A stretch of 64,000 bases of DNA from Tannerellaceae bacterium (GCA_031274415.1 JAISQD010000043.1:1-64000); one strand, 5' to 3'. Positions 8,792-18,018 are shown, counted from the stretch's first letter. Notes: generated from the sequence alone by a model not told the origin. A program made the numbers and translations.

Positions 8792-9675
8792 GAGCAAAGT
8801 AAGGCGAAGACAAGTAAAAGGGTAAACAACAAGACATTTCCCGCCGCACGCCCAAGCGTCGCGTTCAGTTCGCGCCCATGAAAGCGGTACAGGTCGCGCC
8901 ATGTGGACAGGAAAAAGGCAAAAAAGACAACAAACAGGGGAAGTATCCACCAGCGGGTACGTAAAAGAAGCGGCAAGGAAAAAAGGATAGCCAGTAACCC
9001 GTTTGCCAGATAAAACCAACGGCCGAATGCACGGCCGAACCGCACGACCGACGTTCGTTTACCGGCCGCCCTGTCCTGCTCGTAATCACGGTAATTGTTG
9101 ACGACCAATATATTGATGGAAAGGACGCCAAGCGAAAGAGAGAGGGGAAAAGATAAAAAACTAAACGAAGCCGCTTGCACGTAATAGGTCAGGCAAACCG
9201 GAATAACTCCATAAAATATCCCGACACAAATATCCCCCAAACCATGATATGCTAAGGGAAAAGGTCCGGCGGAATAAGCCAGCACGCAAAGTGCAATGGC
9301 GGCTCCCGCAAAAAGAAGTGCCCACCCCGCCAGGTAACAGAGGACACATCCGCCCAGGCAGGCCAGCCCCAACGCAATAAAAGTCCCCGTCAACATCGCC
9401 CGGGGAGTGATCCATCCCGAGGCGACTGCACGCTCCGGCCCGAGACGCTCTTCCGTATCCGCCCCTTTCTTGAAATCAAAATAATCGTTCGCAAAGTTGC
9501 TGGCAACCTGTGCCAACAGGGCGACCCAGAAACATAATACCGCCGGCACGACACCGAACATCCCGTCGCAATAGGCCAGCGCACACCCTAAAAGGACAGG
9601 GCTGGCCGATGCGGGAAGCGTCTTTGGCCTTGCCGCTTTCACCCAAGCGTGTATATACTGCGTTGTCTTTCCCAT
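8788..9675 (-). CDS. menA: 1,4-dihydroxy-2-naphthoate polyprenyltransferase
   Basis: Attaches the polyprenyl tail to 1,4-dihydroxy-2-naphthoate in menaquinone synthesis, in the inner membrane. The chosen ATG gives 295 residues beginning MGKTTQYIHAWVKAARPKTLP, the family's standard N-terminus. The prenyl diphosphate-binding motif NDYFDFKKGAD and the second aspartate-rich region NNYRDYEQDRAAGKRT are present, with about eight or nine membrane helices. An in-frame upstream ATG would add 31 residues and run back across the divergent small gene's promoter, so it is not used here. It converges on the M48 protease gene. Confidence 0.95.
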   Translation of the reverse strand: MGKTTQYIHAWVKAARPKTLPASASPVLLGCALAYCDGMFGVVPAVLCFWVALLAQVASNFANDYFDFKKGADTEERLGPERAVASGWITPRAMLTGTFIALGLACLGGCVLCYLAGWALLFAGAAIALCVLAYSAGPFPLAYHGLGDICVGIFYGVIPVCLTYYVQAASFSFLSFPLSLSLGVLSINILVVNNYRDYEQDRAAGKRTSVVRFGRAFGRWFYLANGLLAILFSLPLLLRTRWWILPLFVVFFAFFLSTWRDLYRFHGRELNATLGRAAGNVLLFTLLLVFALLCS

Positions 9676-9751
9676 TTTCTTTCCCCCGTAACAGATGCAA
9701 AAATAAGAACAAAAAGAGAATTTTTGTCTCCTTCCGCACAGGAAATCACCA

Positions 9752-9759
9752 TACCTTTG
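9752..9759 (+). promoter_or_regulatory. -7 promoter box for the small membrane protein gene
   Basis: TACCTTTG matches TAnnTTTG, 26 bp ahead of the ATG at 9786. Confidence 0.65.
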
Positions 9760-9785
9760 CGGCATCAAATATACGTTCTACATAT

Positions 9786-9977
9786 ATGGCAACTAAAAAA
9801 GCGAAATTAGGCGTTTACCTTTCCGTTATTCTACTCATTGCCGGCTGTGTTCTGGCCTGCAGTTCGATCATATCAAACGATTACCTGAAACTGGTGATCG
9901 TGATGGCCTTTCTTTGTGGCGGTTTGTACGGAGTAATGAAATCGCTCAGTACCCCGGAAGATAAACAAGAACCGTAG
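9786..9977 (+). CDS. small membrane protein of unknown function
   Basis: A 63-residue protein with two hydrophobic segments (about residues 10-27 and 33-50) separated by SIISNDY and ending in a charged tail (STPEDKQEP). A reading frame in this phase extends much further upstream but is antisense to menA; the ATG here is selected because a consensus -7 promoter box lies just before it. I do not recognise the family. Residue 17 is a cysteine in LLIAGCVLAC, which resembles a lipobox, but without a downstream mature domain a lipoprotein call is not supported. Confidence 0.7.
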   Translation: MATKKAKLGVYLSVILLIAGCVLACSSIISNDYLKLVIVMAFLCGGLYGVMKSLSTPEDKQEP

Positions 9978-9983
9978 GGCGCA

Positions 9984-10247
9984 AAAACGACACGGGAGAC
10001 CTTACCCTTTTCTTCGGCAATCAGTAGCACGTTTGTCGGCAGGAAGTAGCTCGTTCCTCCCGAGAGATTGATCGTTCGCCAATTGGAGGACGATCGTTCG
10101 CCATATGGCGGTCAACTGTTCGCCAATTGGCGGTCAATCGTTCGCCAATTGGCGAACGATCATGACCTCCCTTACAAGCCGGTAGTTTCTCCTTATCAAA
10201 AGGGTAGTTTGTGCCGAAGAAAAGGGTAAGGTCTCCCGTGTCGTTTT
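9984..10247 (+). repeat. 264-bp palindromic intergenic element, copy A
   Basis: Bounded by 36-bp perfect terminal inverted repeats (9984-10019 and 10212-10247; outer end AAAACGACACGGGAGACC). From 9986 it divides into consecutive 22-bp rows. Rows at 10074, 10096, 10118 and 10140 each begin GTTCGCC followed by AATTGG or ATATGG; the rows at 10008/10030 (14 of 22 identical) and at 10184/10206 (16 of 22 identical) also resemble each other. A 70-bp core (10092-10161) begins GATCGTTCGCC and ends GGCGAACGATC. No direct target duplication is apparent at the edges. It fills almost the entire gap between the small membrane protein gene and the promoter of the PDZ gene. The same element recurs at 47765-48031. 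Confidence 0.93.
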
Positions 10248-10299
10248 AAATAATCCGATGTTTCTTATTTCGAGCAGACGCTAAATCAAAGCTTTTTTG

Positions 10300-10307
10300 T
10301 AGCTTTG
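10300..10307 (+). promoter_or_regulatory. -7 promoter box for the PDZ protein gene
   Basis: TAGCTTTG matches TAnnTTTG, 20 bp ahead of the ATG and 52 bp after the end of repeat copy A. Confidence 0.62.
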
Positions 10308-10327
10308 CCTAATATTTCAATCAAAGT

Positions 10328-11755
10328 ATGATGAAGCGAGTTATTCTTATATTGTCCTTGTTTTTTCCTTGTTTCACGGGATACGCCCAAAACCAGAATC
10401 CCATGATATGCCGGCCGGGGTTTACGTTTGATATGAGCCTCTCCTCTCACTGGGGCAAGGGACAACCTGTTGTGACAGGTATTTATCCCTATTCCCCTGC
10501 CGAACAGGCGGGTCTGAAAGTGCACGATATCATTGAGGCAATTGATGGAATCCATGTGACGGACGTGACCGTCGATGAGATACAACAACTGTTAAACCCC
10601 GCAGGCAGGAATGACATAACGCTGACCGTATCCAATCTGAATACGCCGTCAAAGCAATTGACTTTCAGGAAAGAATGTAAGCGGAGCGATGCCATAACGG
10701 AAGACCAGCTGGCCTCCGCTTTTTCCCTCTATAGCCTTGAGAGTACCAGCGAACAGTTATTCACCTGCCCCTTTAAAACAACGACCACCACCGATCCGGT
10801 CGACTTCAGTCAATTCAAGACCTTTGCCTTTGCCGCGATCGACGAGAACAACCGCCGGCTGGAAGAGATCATTAATAGCTGCATCGAAAAAGAATTGACA
10901 AAGAAAGGATTAATCCTCAACATGACAGAGCCGGATATCCTGATACACACCTATTACTTTTTTGATAAGAATCCCCATTACATGGGAACGAATAAGATCT
11001 TGGCGGAAAAGCAACCGGCTTACCGGTATGATTTCACACGCAGCACAATCGTGAAGTTCCCGTTCCTTAATTATGCAGCGGCGGAAGCAGAAGCGGAATA
11101 CCTGTTGCAGTTCGGTATCCGCCTGACCGACCGGCGCGACGTAGAGGGGCGCGTCCTGTGGGAATGCGAAGCCAATGAGCTGTTGGAAAGCTCTTACCGT
11201 CTGGACGACTATGTGCGTATCCATACTCCCCTGATGTGCATGCAATATCCGTATGCAAAATACAGCCGGAACGTACAGTACTTAGTCTGCCGGAAAACAT
11301 ACAATTATACAGGGATCAGCTACGATATCAACCGTCTGGAACTGATTTCGGATGTCGATCGCAACTCGCCCGCCTACGCTGCCGGCATACGCCCGCGCGA
11401 CGTGATAGAGAAGATCGACCACCACGAGATGAACCACTCCGTCGAAGAGTTCACGGCCGCCTATAAGCAGTTTATTTCGACTACCATGAAGCTGCGCGAC
11501 GCCAATACGCTGTTTACCGATGCCAATGGCTTCAAGTATTGCATGTACTGGGACAAGTCCAGCTATCCGCAGGTGGCCGACGCCATCCGGCAGACCAAGT
11601 ATATGTCGGCCTTCTCCTACCTGTACAAATATGCGCCTTATGTGAACCCGTCGGAAGCGAATACCTGCACGTTCCATATAAAAAGGGGTAAGAATAGAAT
11701 GGAATTGGTCATCCGTCCGTCTGTCCGTACAGAGGTAACGGTTGAGATTAAATAA
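10328..11755 (+). CDS. secreted protein with two PDZ domains and a DUF4136-like region
   Basis: A 475-residue exported protein. An N-terminal signal peptide (about 1-20, ending near GYAQ) is followed by a PDZ domain (about 25-115: SPAEQAGLKVHDIIEAIDGIHV), a middle part beginning DFSQFKTFAFAA that resembles the DUF4136 fold, and a second PDZ-like domain near 335-390 (SPAYAAGIRPRDVIEKIDHHEM). There is no protease domain, so it probably binds peptides or envelope proteins rather than cutting them. mutS2 follows 14 bp downstream. An alternative ATG one codon later is equally possible. Confidence 0.82.
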   Translation: MMKRVILILSLFFPCFTGYAQNQNPMICRPGFTFDMSLSSHWGKGQPVVTGIYPYSPAEQAGLKVHDIIEAIDGIHVTDVTVDEIQQLLNPAGRNDITLTVSNLNTPSKQLTFRKECKRSDAITEDQLASAFSLYSLESTSEQLFTCPFKTTTTTDPVDFSQFKTFAFAAIDENNRRLEEIINSCIEKELTKKGLILNMTEPDILIHTYYFFDKNPHYMGTNKILAEKQPAYRYDFTRSTIVKFPFLNYAAAEAEAEYLLQFGIRLTDRRDVEGRVLWECEANELLESSYRLDDYVRIHTPLMCMQYPYAKYSRNVQYLVCRKTYNYTGISYDINRLELISDVDRNSPAYAAGIRPRDVIEKIDHHEMNHSVEEFTAAYKQFISTTMKLRDANTLFTDANGFKYCMYWDKSSYPQVADAIRQTKYMSAFSYLYKYAPYVNPSEANTCTFHIKRGKNRMELVIRPSVRTEVTVEIK

Positions 11756-11769
11756 CCCCCACCGGATGA

Positions 11770-14253
11770 ATGAATGACGTGATCGTGATATATCCTTGTA
11801 ATTTTGAACAAAAGACGGGCTTTGACACGATCCGCGGGCTTATTGCCGGGAAATGTTTAAGCCCACTGGGAGAAGAGCGGGTCGCGGAAATGGCTTTTTC
11901 GGGCGACTACGCGGTTGTTTCCGGATGGTTAGACCAGACAGACGAGTTTCTCCGTATCCTGAGCGGCGAAAAGGAGTTTCCGGCGGCCTTCTTTTTTGAC
12001 GTCCGCCACGCCCTCAAACGGGTACGTCCCGAAGGCGCCTACCTCGACGAGGCCGCGCTTTTTGACCTCATGCGTTCTTTGCAGACGATTCGCGCTATTG
12101 TCCGCTTTTTCCATGTTCCCGAAGGGGAAGAGGTCGCCTATCCGGCGCTTACCGCACTGGCAGGCGACATACAGGTCTTTCCGCGCCTGATAGAGAACAT
12201 CGGCGCCATACTGGATAAGTCCGGGCGGGTAAAAGACAACGCCTCCCCTGCCCTGTCGCGGATACGCAAAGAGATCGCGGTCACCATCAACGGGATATCC
12301 CGCAGCCTGCAATCCATTCTCCGGGCGGCGCAGGAGGACAAGGTGGTGGACAAGGACGTCACGCCGACGATGCGCGACGGACGGCTGATGATTCCGGTAG
12401 CCCCGGCGTTCAAACGCAAGATACGGGGCATCATACACGACGAATCGGCCAGCGGGAAAACGGTGTTTATCGAACCCGAGGCTGTCGTGGAAGCCAATAA
12501 CCGTATCCGCGAACTGGAAGGGGACGAGCGGCGGGAGATCATCAGGATACTGACAGCGTTTACCGACCTGATCCGTCCGTCGATACCGGAGATCCTGCAA
12601 TCGTATGAGTTCCTCGCCGATATGGATTTCATCAGGGCAAAAGCGCTCTTCGCCGCACAGATAAACGCCATACGGCCGGAGATGGAAAACCGGCCGCAGA
12701 TCGACTGGATACGCGCCATACATCCCCTGCTCTACCTCTCGCTGAAGAAACAGGATAAACAGGTAGTCCCCTTGGATATCATGCTGACGGAAGAGAAACG
12801 GATACTCCTTATATCAGGCCCCAATGCAGGAGGCAAATCGGTTTGCCTCAAGACGGTCGGCCTGCTGCAATACATGTTGCAATGCGGACTCCTGATCCCC
12901 CTGTATGAACGGTCGCGCACCGGCATTTTCTCCGGTATCTTTATTGATATCGGCGACGAACAGAGCATCGAAAACGACCTGAGCACGTACAGCTCGCACC
13001 TGATCAACATGAAATTCTTCATCAAGAACTGCGATCAAACGACCATCCTGCTGATTGATGAATTTGGCAGCGGTACGGAGCCGCAGATCGGCGGGGCGAT
13101 TGCCGAAGCGTTGTTGGAACGGTTTGTCCGGAACGGGAGTTTCGGCGTCATCACCACCCACTACCAGAACCTGAAGCATTTTGCCGAAGATACGCCGGGA
13201 ATTGTCAACGGCGCCATGTTGTACGACCGCCATGGTATGCAGCCGCTTTTCCAGCTGGCGATCGGCAATCCCGGCAGTTCGTTTGCCGTAGAGATCGCCC
13301 GTAAGATCGGCTTACCCGAAGAGGTCATCGCCGATGCCTCCGCCAAAGTGGGTTCGGATTACATCAATATAGATAAATACCTCCAGGATATTGTCCGCGA
13401 CAAGCGCTATTGGGAGACGAAACGCCAGAACATAAGGCAGCAGGAAAAGAAGCTGGAAGAGATCACCGGCCGGTACGAACAGGATCTGGAAGCCGTAGAC
13501 AAGCAACGCAAAGCGATCATACGCCAGGCAAAAGAGGAAGCCGAACGTATCATCGCCAACGCCAATACCAACATAGAACGTACCATACGACAAATCAAGG
13601 AAGCGCAAGCCGGAAAGGAAGAGACCAAATCAGCCCGTAAAGCATTGGACGAATTTAAAGCCTCCGTACTGGCCACGGAAGAGGCCGACGAGAAGATCGC
13701 CCGCCAGATGGCCAAACTGAAAAAACGACAGGAGCAGAAAAAACAGAAACAGACGCCGACGCCGTCATCCGCAATCGCCGAAGACCGTATCTCGGCAGGA
13801 GACAACGTCCGCCTGAAAGGGCAGACCTCCGTCGGGACTGTGCTGGACATACAGGGTAAAGAGGCATTAGTAGCCTTCGGGATGATCAAGAGTACGGTTA
13901 AATTGGAGCGGTTGGAAAAAGCCGGCAAAGGACAACCAAAGAAAGAGGAACGGAAAAGCGCCTTTGTCAGTCACCGGACGACAGACGAGATGCACGAAAA
14001 GAAACTGCATTTCAAGCAGGAGTTGGATGTCAGAGGCATGAGGGGCGATGAAGCGTTACAGGCTGTCACCTACTTTATCGACGACGCCATACTGGTCGGC
14101 GTCTCGCCAATACGTATCCTGCACGGTACGGGAACGGGCATTCTACGGCAACTGATCCGCGATTATCTACACTCCGTTTCCGGTATCCGCCGGTATCACG
14201 ATGAACATGTACAGTTTGGAGGCGCCGGAATTACCGTCGTCGAATTGGAATAA
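11770..14253 (+). CDS. mutS2: endonuclease MutS2
   Basis: ATPase/nuclease of the MutS2 family, connected in other bacteria with suppression of homologous recombination and rescue of collided ribosomes. The 827-residue protein lacks the MutS mismatch-recognition domain; it has the lever/clamp helical region, the ATPase with Walker A GPNAGGKS at 350-357 and Walker B LLIDEFGSGTEP, a long coiled coil (about 540-660), a KOW-like region (DRISAGDNVRLKGQTSVG) and a C-terminal Smr domain with LDVRG and the LHGTGTG motif near 787. The start is the ATG at 11770; the ATG four bases earlier hits a stop at once. Confidence 0.96.
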   Translation: MNDVIVIYPCNFEQKTGFDTIRGLIAGKCLSPLGEERVAEMAFSGDYAVVSGWLDQTDEFLRILSGEKEFPAAFFFDVRHALKRVRPEGAYLDEAALFDLMRSLQTIRAIVRFFHVPEGEEVAYPALTALAGDIQVFPRLIENIGAILDKSGRVKDNASPALSRIRKEIAVTINGISRSLQSILRAAQEDKVVDKDVTPTMRDGRLMIPVAPAFKRKIRGIIHDESASGKTVFIEPEAVVEANNRIRELEGDERREIIRILTAFTDLIRPSIPEILQSYEFLADMDFIRAKALFAAQINAIRPEMENRPQIDWIRAIHPLLYLSLKKQDKQVVPLDIMLTEEKRILLISGPNAGGKSVCLKTVGLLQYMLQCGLLIPLYERSRTGIFSGIFIDIGDEQSIENDLSTYSSHLINMKFFIKNCDQTTILLIDEFGSGTEPQIGGAIAEALLERFVRNGSFGVITTHYQNLKHFAEDTPGIVNGAMLYDRHGMQPLFQLAIGNPGSSFAVEIARKIGLPEEVIADASAKVGSDYINIDKYLQDIVRDKRYWETKRQNIRQQEKKLEEITGRYEQDLEAVDKQRKAIIRQAKEEAERIIANANTNIERTIRQIKEAQAGKEETKSARKALDEFKASVLATEEADEKIARQMAKLKKRQEQKKQKQTPTPSSAIAEDRISAGDNVRLKGQTSVGTVLDIQGKEALVAFGMIKSTVKLERLEKAGKGQPKKEERKSAFVSHRTTDEMHEKKLHFKQELDVRGMRGDEALQAVTYFIDDAILVGVSPIRILHGTGTGILRQLIRDYLHSVSGIRRYHDEHVQFGGAGITVVELE

Positions 14254-14275
14254 AGAACGCACAAACCCACGTCAA

Positions 14276-16660
14276 TTACTTGGCAAGGGCAATGCTATAT
14301 TTGTCCCTTACGCACCGTACCGGAAAAGCGTTCGCTCTATTGGCGGTATAATCGTCAGGAATGGCAGAGGTCGGTGTATAAGAGAAATGGTATGCCTTTG
14401 CGTTATATTCCGAAGCCGACCAGACATGCCCGAGTGTAACCGCGTTCCCCGCATGATCTAAGCCTCCTGCCAATGCATACGTATCCCCGTTCTTTTTGTT
14501 TGACGTGAATCCTTTCCACGGCGATAAATTACCTGTACCGTAGGGTACACGCCATCCGAAGGGACAAGGGTCGTATGCCGTTTTAGCGTTACCCCCTAAC
14601 GTTTTCCATAAATTGTTGTTGGAACTGCCTGTACTGCTATACCAGTCGTTAGGGGTTTTTGAACTGGTATAGAAGGTCGTCGGGTTGGCGATTGAGTTAT
14701 CCAGGTTATCCGGCACAGTGACTTCCTCTTTGATAAAAGGAGTGGTCGAAGCAAAGCTGCCGGTGAAGGGGTCTTTCCGCCCCCATTGGTAATACAGGCC
14801 ATATGCATCCGCCGTTTCGCCTGCCTCGTTTGCGCCCAGGTTACGATCCAGGAAGAAGAAACCATTGTTTGCTTTCATCGTTGTGCCCGGATTGCCATGA
14901 GGTATCCATATATGCCAGCTCCAAAGGATTTCGTCCGGTGGATTTCCTCCTACCATCCCCGTACTGCCATACGCGACTAAGGCAATAACGGCATTTCCGT
15001 AGGAGGCATTCCCCTTTTTGATTACCTTAATCTCACTGCTTCTCTCAAGGTCGTCTTTCTTAGAATTGGCGTCAAGATCAATCAGATCGGCAGGTTCAGA
15101 CCAAAGGATCGTAGCTCTGAGATCCTTCGCTTGGCCTACCCGGTTTCCATCCATATTGGCTGAGTTAACAGGGATTAAAAGAGTGGCGCCCTGATTAGCA
15201 CTCATTATATAACAATTCGACCCAATGACCTGTCGTATTTTAATCTCCCGTTTCAAAAGGCCTGCGGTGACCAATATGGTCGCTTCCCGCGGTGCGTCTG
15301 TCTTATTGGCCTCCAGGATACAATAAGGCAGCTCCGTTGCCGGAACGCTCTTCGGCCCTGTCAGTACTGTCTTATCGCTACCTTTAGAGCCAAGCCTTAA
15401 CCAGTCTTGTGTTAACGAATCGGTGACAACCGCTTTCCATCCACCGGGATAACTGGTTTCCACATGAGCCTTATAATCGCCTTCCATCCAGTCTGCGATA
15501 ATCTGCTGGCTGGTCACCCCCAATTCATATTCGTCGTTCCATGTAGAACTACCGATTAATAAATCGCTAACGATCAAGTTCGTTTCCAAATTAGCCGTTT
15601 TAGCATCCAACGCTTCCTGAAGCGTGGCATACCCTTTGCTTGTTACGTTGAGGATATTGACTTCGTACAGGTGGTTTCGCAGCAGGGGGATATAGTTGAC
15701 ACCACTCTTGAAGTTGATCCGGTAATAAGAGGTTTCATTGTAAAAGGTCGCCTTTACGACCAGAAAAGTAGCCCCTGTGCTGGCCTCCTTCGGTATCGCG
15801 TTGGATTCGGGCACATAGATCCGGCGCCGCATCACACTGTCGGTCGTCGATATGGTTTCGAAATGGAATGTAGTATGCGTAATACTATCCGCTGCGGTAA
15901 AGGGATACAGGTTAGGCGTTGTCACCGACGAGATACTTAACGGGCTTCCTGCCGGATAGATATACCCTTTTTTCTTTATTTCCCGGACATACACTTCCTG
16001 AATAACGAAGTTTTGTCCGAATCCAAGCGCCGGCCCCGTTCCATAGATATTCACTCCTATATCTATCCTGGCAACGGCGCGTAAGATATCGACCTTTGGA
16101 TCGCTGGTCGTATTATCAATATAGTCTGCCGTTTGCCCCCACATCGGGAACGGGACAAAGTCGTTCGCCGGATTGAAACCGCCTCCTGCTATGTTTTGCC
16201 AGCTTTCGTCGTATGTCAGGCTGTTCAGTATATCTGATTTTTTTGTCGTGGGAGTCAAGGCAAGAGCATTAACCACCGCTCGGGCATTGGCAATAAAGAC
16301 TAAGCGGACACCCTCTTTCAGCCCTTTCAACCTGAGTGCAATCGTTTTATGCTCTCCTTTCGTATAGGAGGCATTCGCCTTAATACTATCCTTATCGACT
16401 TCTATCCTGTACGAAAAGAGTTCATCCAGTTCATTTGCCGCTTTTTTAAAGGCCAATACATCCAACTCTTTAATGTAATTCTCATCAATTTCGCTTATAC
16501 TCGCATACGTTTTCGGAGCGCTTGCTCCCGGCAAAACGACCTTGACAAGCGTCTCTTTTTCATCCGGGTTAGTATGGTTCGGTGTTGGTACTGGAGTTTC
16601 ATCCGTTGTACAAGCGCCCAAAAGAAATACGGCTAATATGTAGATACTCCACTGTTTCAT
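14276..16660 (-). CDS. accessory/tip-type fimbrial lipoprotein, last gene of the fim locus
   Basis: A 794-residue lipoprotein with lipobox LLGAC (Cys17). Its N-terminal half (ELDVLAFKK, VRLVFIANARA) follows the FimA/Mfa fimbrial subunit pattern; the C-terminal ~200 residues (FFFLDRNLGA, YGLYYQWGRKDPF, CPFGWRVPYG, FPVRCVRD) match the Fibrobacter succinogenes major paralogous domain found in many Bacteroidetes surface adhesins. Being the largest and last gene in the operon it is probably the tip or adhesive subunit, in the way of FimE/Mfa5-type components, but sequence alone does not prove this. It lies 38 bp after the preceding gene and converges on mutS2. Confidence 0.72.
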   Translation of the reverse strand: MKQWSIYILAVFLLGACTTDETPVPTPNHTNPDEKETLVKVVLPGASAPKTYASISEIDENYIKELDVLAFKKAANELDELFSYRIEVDKDSIKANASYTKGEHKTIALRLKGLKEGVRLVFIANARAVVNALALTPTTKKSDILNSLTYDESWQNIAGGGFNPANDFVPFPMWGQTADYIDNTTSDPKVDILRAVARIDIGVNIYGTGPALGFGQNFVIQEVYVREIKKKGYIYPAGSPLSISSVTTPNLYPFTAADSITHTTFHFETISTTDSVMRRRIYVPESNAIPKEASTGATFLVVKATFYNETSYYRINFKSGVNYIPLLRNHLYEVNILNVTSKGYATLQEALDAKTANLETNLIVSDLLIGSSTWNDEYELGVTSQQIIADWMEGDYKAHVETSYPGGWKAVVTDSLTQDWLRLGSKGSDKTVLTGPKSVPATELPYCILEANKTDAPREATILVTAGLLKREIKIRQVIGSNCYIMSANQGATLLIPVNSANMDGNRVGQAKDLRATILWSEPADLIDLDANSKKDDLERSSEIKVIKKGNASYGNAVIALVAYGSTGMVGGNPPDEILWSWHIWIPHGNPGTTMKANNGFFFLDRNLGANEAGETADAYGLYYQWGRKDPFTGSFASTTPFIKEEVTVPDNLDNSIANPTTFYTSSKTPNDWYSSTGSSNNNLWKTLGGNAKTAYDPCPFGWRVPYGTGNLSPWKGFTSNKKNGDTYALAGGLDHAGNAVTLGHVWSASEYNAKAYHFSYTPTSAIPDDYTANRANAFPVRCVRDKYSIALAK

Positions 16661-16698
16661 TATAACATCTTATTATATTCAATTTTGTTTATCACAAT

Positions 16699-18018
16699 TT
16701 ATCGAACAATTTTTATTTTTCTCGTTAGTTTTCCTGCAGCAATTTCAATATACCCTGTGTCGCCGGCAGTTCCCGTACCTGTAACATCAAAACTTAATCG
16801 TCCATTATTCGTGATGGTAATATTATTAATCCACGTTTCCGTAGAGGTTGCCGTTAACGGATGCGCATACGTGGTTGTAATAAGGACAACTCCCGAATAG
16901 GCGCCTGTCCCTACTTTAAATTCCGTTGGGGTGACGTCCAAGTCATAATCCGCACTGGGACCTGGAATATCTACAGGCTCCCAAGTAACCACTTTTGCAT
17001 CAATCTCCAGATTTTTCGCACTGTTCTGATCGAAGCTTTTAACGCGTATTGTATAGTGATAATGCGTATTGCGCGTAACGGCCAGATCTGCAACGGTCAC
17101 ACCCGTCGCCGCACTCATCTCCGTATTCGTTTTAGTCCGTACCCCGTCGCCGATAATGACATGATACTCTCTTTTGATATCCGGTTCATCCCTCAAAGCG
17201 ACTTCAATCGATATATTCGTCCGTTTGTCCAATCCGTAAGGAAGGTATTCGGGAATATAAAACAGGAAATTGCCCTTGAAGCTGTCGGCTACCTCTACGT
17301 AGTTCGGTGAGAGGAGAGAACCGGGCGCACCGTCAAAGAAATCCGTATCGGTCGTTTTACTATAGGCCACCGGCGAGAGGTAAGACTCTTTCGGCATCTG
17401 TTTGATGGATATCTTTTTCAATTGAATCGGGTCGTTCCCGCCGTTTGCCAGCTCGGAAAATTTACAGACCAGGTCAATCGTTACTTTTGAAAAAAGCCTC
17501 GAGACGGTTCCTCCGCTACGGGTCAAATCGACCGGCGCCCCGTTGATGGTGGTCTGTCCCTTGCTGTCGATATAGACATTTTCATATTGCCCGAACATCG
17601 GTATCGGACTATGCTCATTCACTACGGGATAAGCGTTGAATTGCAGCATCGTTCGTTTCAGTTGCGTACGCGAAGTGACACTCCCCAGATCCCAGCCCGG
17701 TTGTTCGTTTGCGATCAGGAAAAGATGCATATATCCCACAGGGACAATGGTATCAAATGTGATGGCGGCGTTATTGAAATTCTTATGCTGGTTTGACCAT
17801 AAACGCTCTGTGCCGTTGTCTACAACAAAAATAATCATACGGGCATTCCCGACCTTCTGCTCATCGTCGTCCGGCCCACGGGTGATCACCGTCTGTATGG
17901 GTGTGGTTTCAGGCGGCAAGGTTCTTTCTATCAGAATCTCATCCGATGAACAAGAGGAGATACCCAAAAGCATCAGGCACATCCATATTGTAGCATATAT
18001 TTGTCTCTTCATACTCAT
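16699..18018 (-). CDS. accessory fimbrial subunit lipoprotein with C-terminal BACON-like domain
   Basis: A 439-residue lipoprotein; the lipobox GISSC places the lipidated cysteine at 23. The middle part (NARMIIFVVDNGTERLW, GYMHLFLIANEQPG) has the layout of FimA/Mfa-type minor subunits, and the last ~85 residues (LDVTPTEFKVGTGAYSG, TETWINNITI) resemble a BACON-type beta-sandwich that often binds carbohydrate or mucin. It sits between the Mfa2-type gene and the tip-type gene with short gaps (54 and 38 bp), so it is a part of the fimbrial operon. Which P. gingivalis component it corresponds to cannot be decided here. An ATG two codons later is possible. Confidence 0.68.
   Translation of the reverse strand: MSMKRQIYATIWMCLMLLGISSCSSDEILIERTLPPETTPIQTVITRGPDDDEQKVGNARMIIFVVDNGTERLWSNQHKNFNNAAITFDTIVPVGYMHLFLIANEQPGWDLGSVTSRTQLKRTMLQFNAYPVVNEHSPIPMFGQYENVYIDSKGQTTINGAPVDLTRSGGTVSRLFSKVTIDLVCKFSELANGGNDPIQLKKISIKQMPKESYLSPVAYSKTTDTDFFDGAPGSLLSPNYVEVADSFKGNFLFYIPEYLPYGLDKRTNISIEVALRDEPDIKREYHVIIGDGVRTKTNTEMSAATGVTVADLAVTRNTHYHYTIRVKSFDQNSAKNLEIDAKVVTWEPVDIPGPSADYDLDVTPTEFKVGTGAYSGVVLITTTYAHPLTATSTETWINNITITNNGRLSFDVTGTGTAGDTGYIEIAAGKLTRKIKIVR

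Noticed and set aside
9676..9768. 31-residue extension of menA
   Set aside because: It runs into the promoter of the divergent small gene, and MenA homologues begin at MGKTTQ-like sequence.
9510..9785. 92-codon upstream extension of the 63-residue membrane protein
   Set aside because: It is antisense to menA and precedes a consensus promoter, so it is a shadow frame.
10052..10161. Possible CRISPR array because of regular 22-bp repeats
   Set aside because: The units are directly adjacent with no unique spacers, the units themselves are palindromic and the whole sits inside longer terminal inverted repeats; there are no cas genes.
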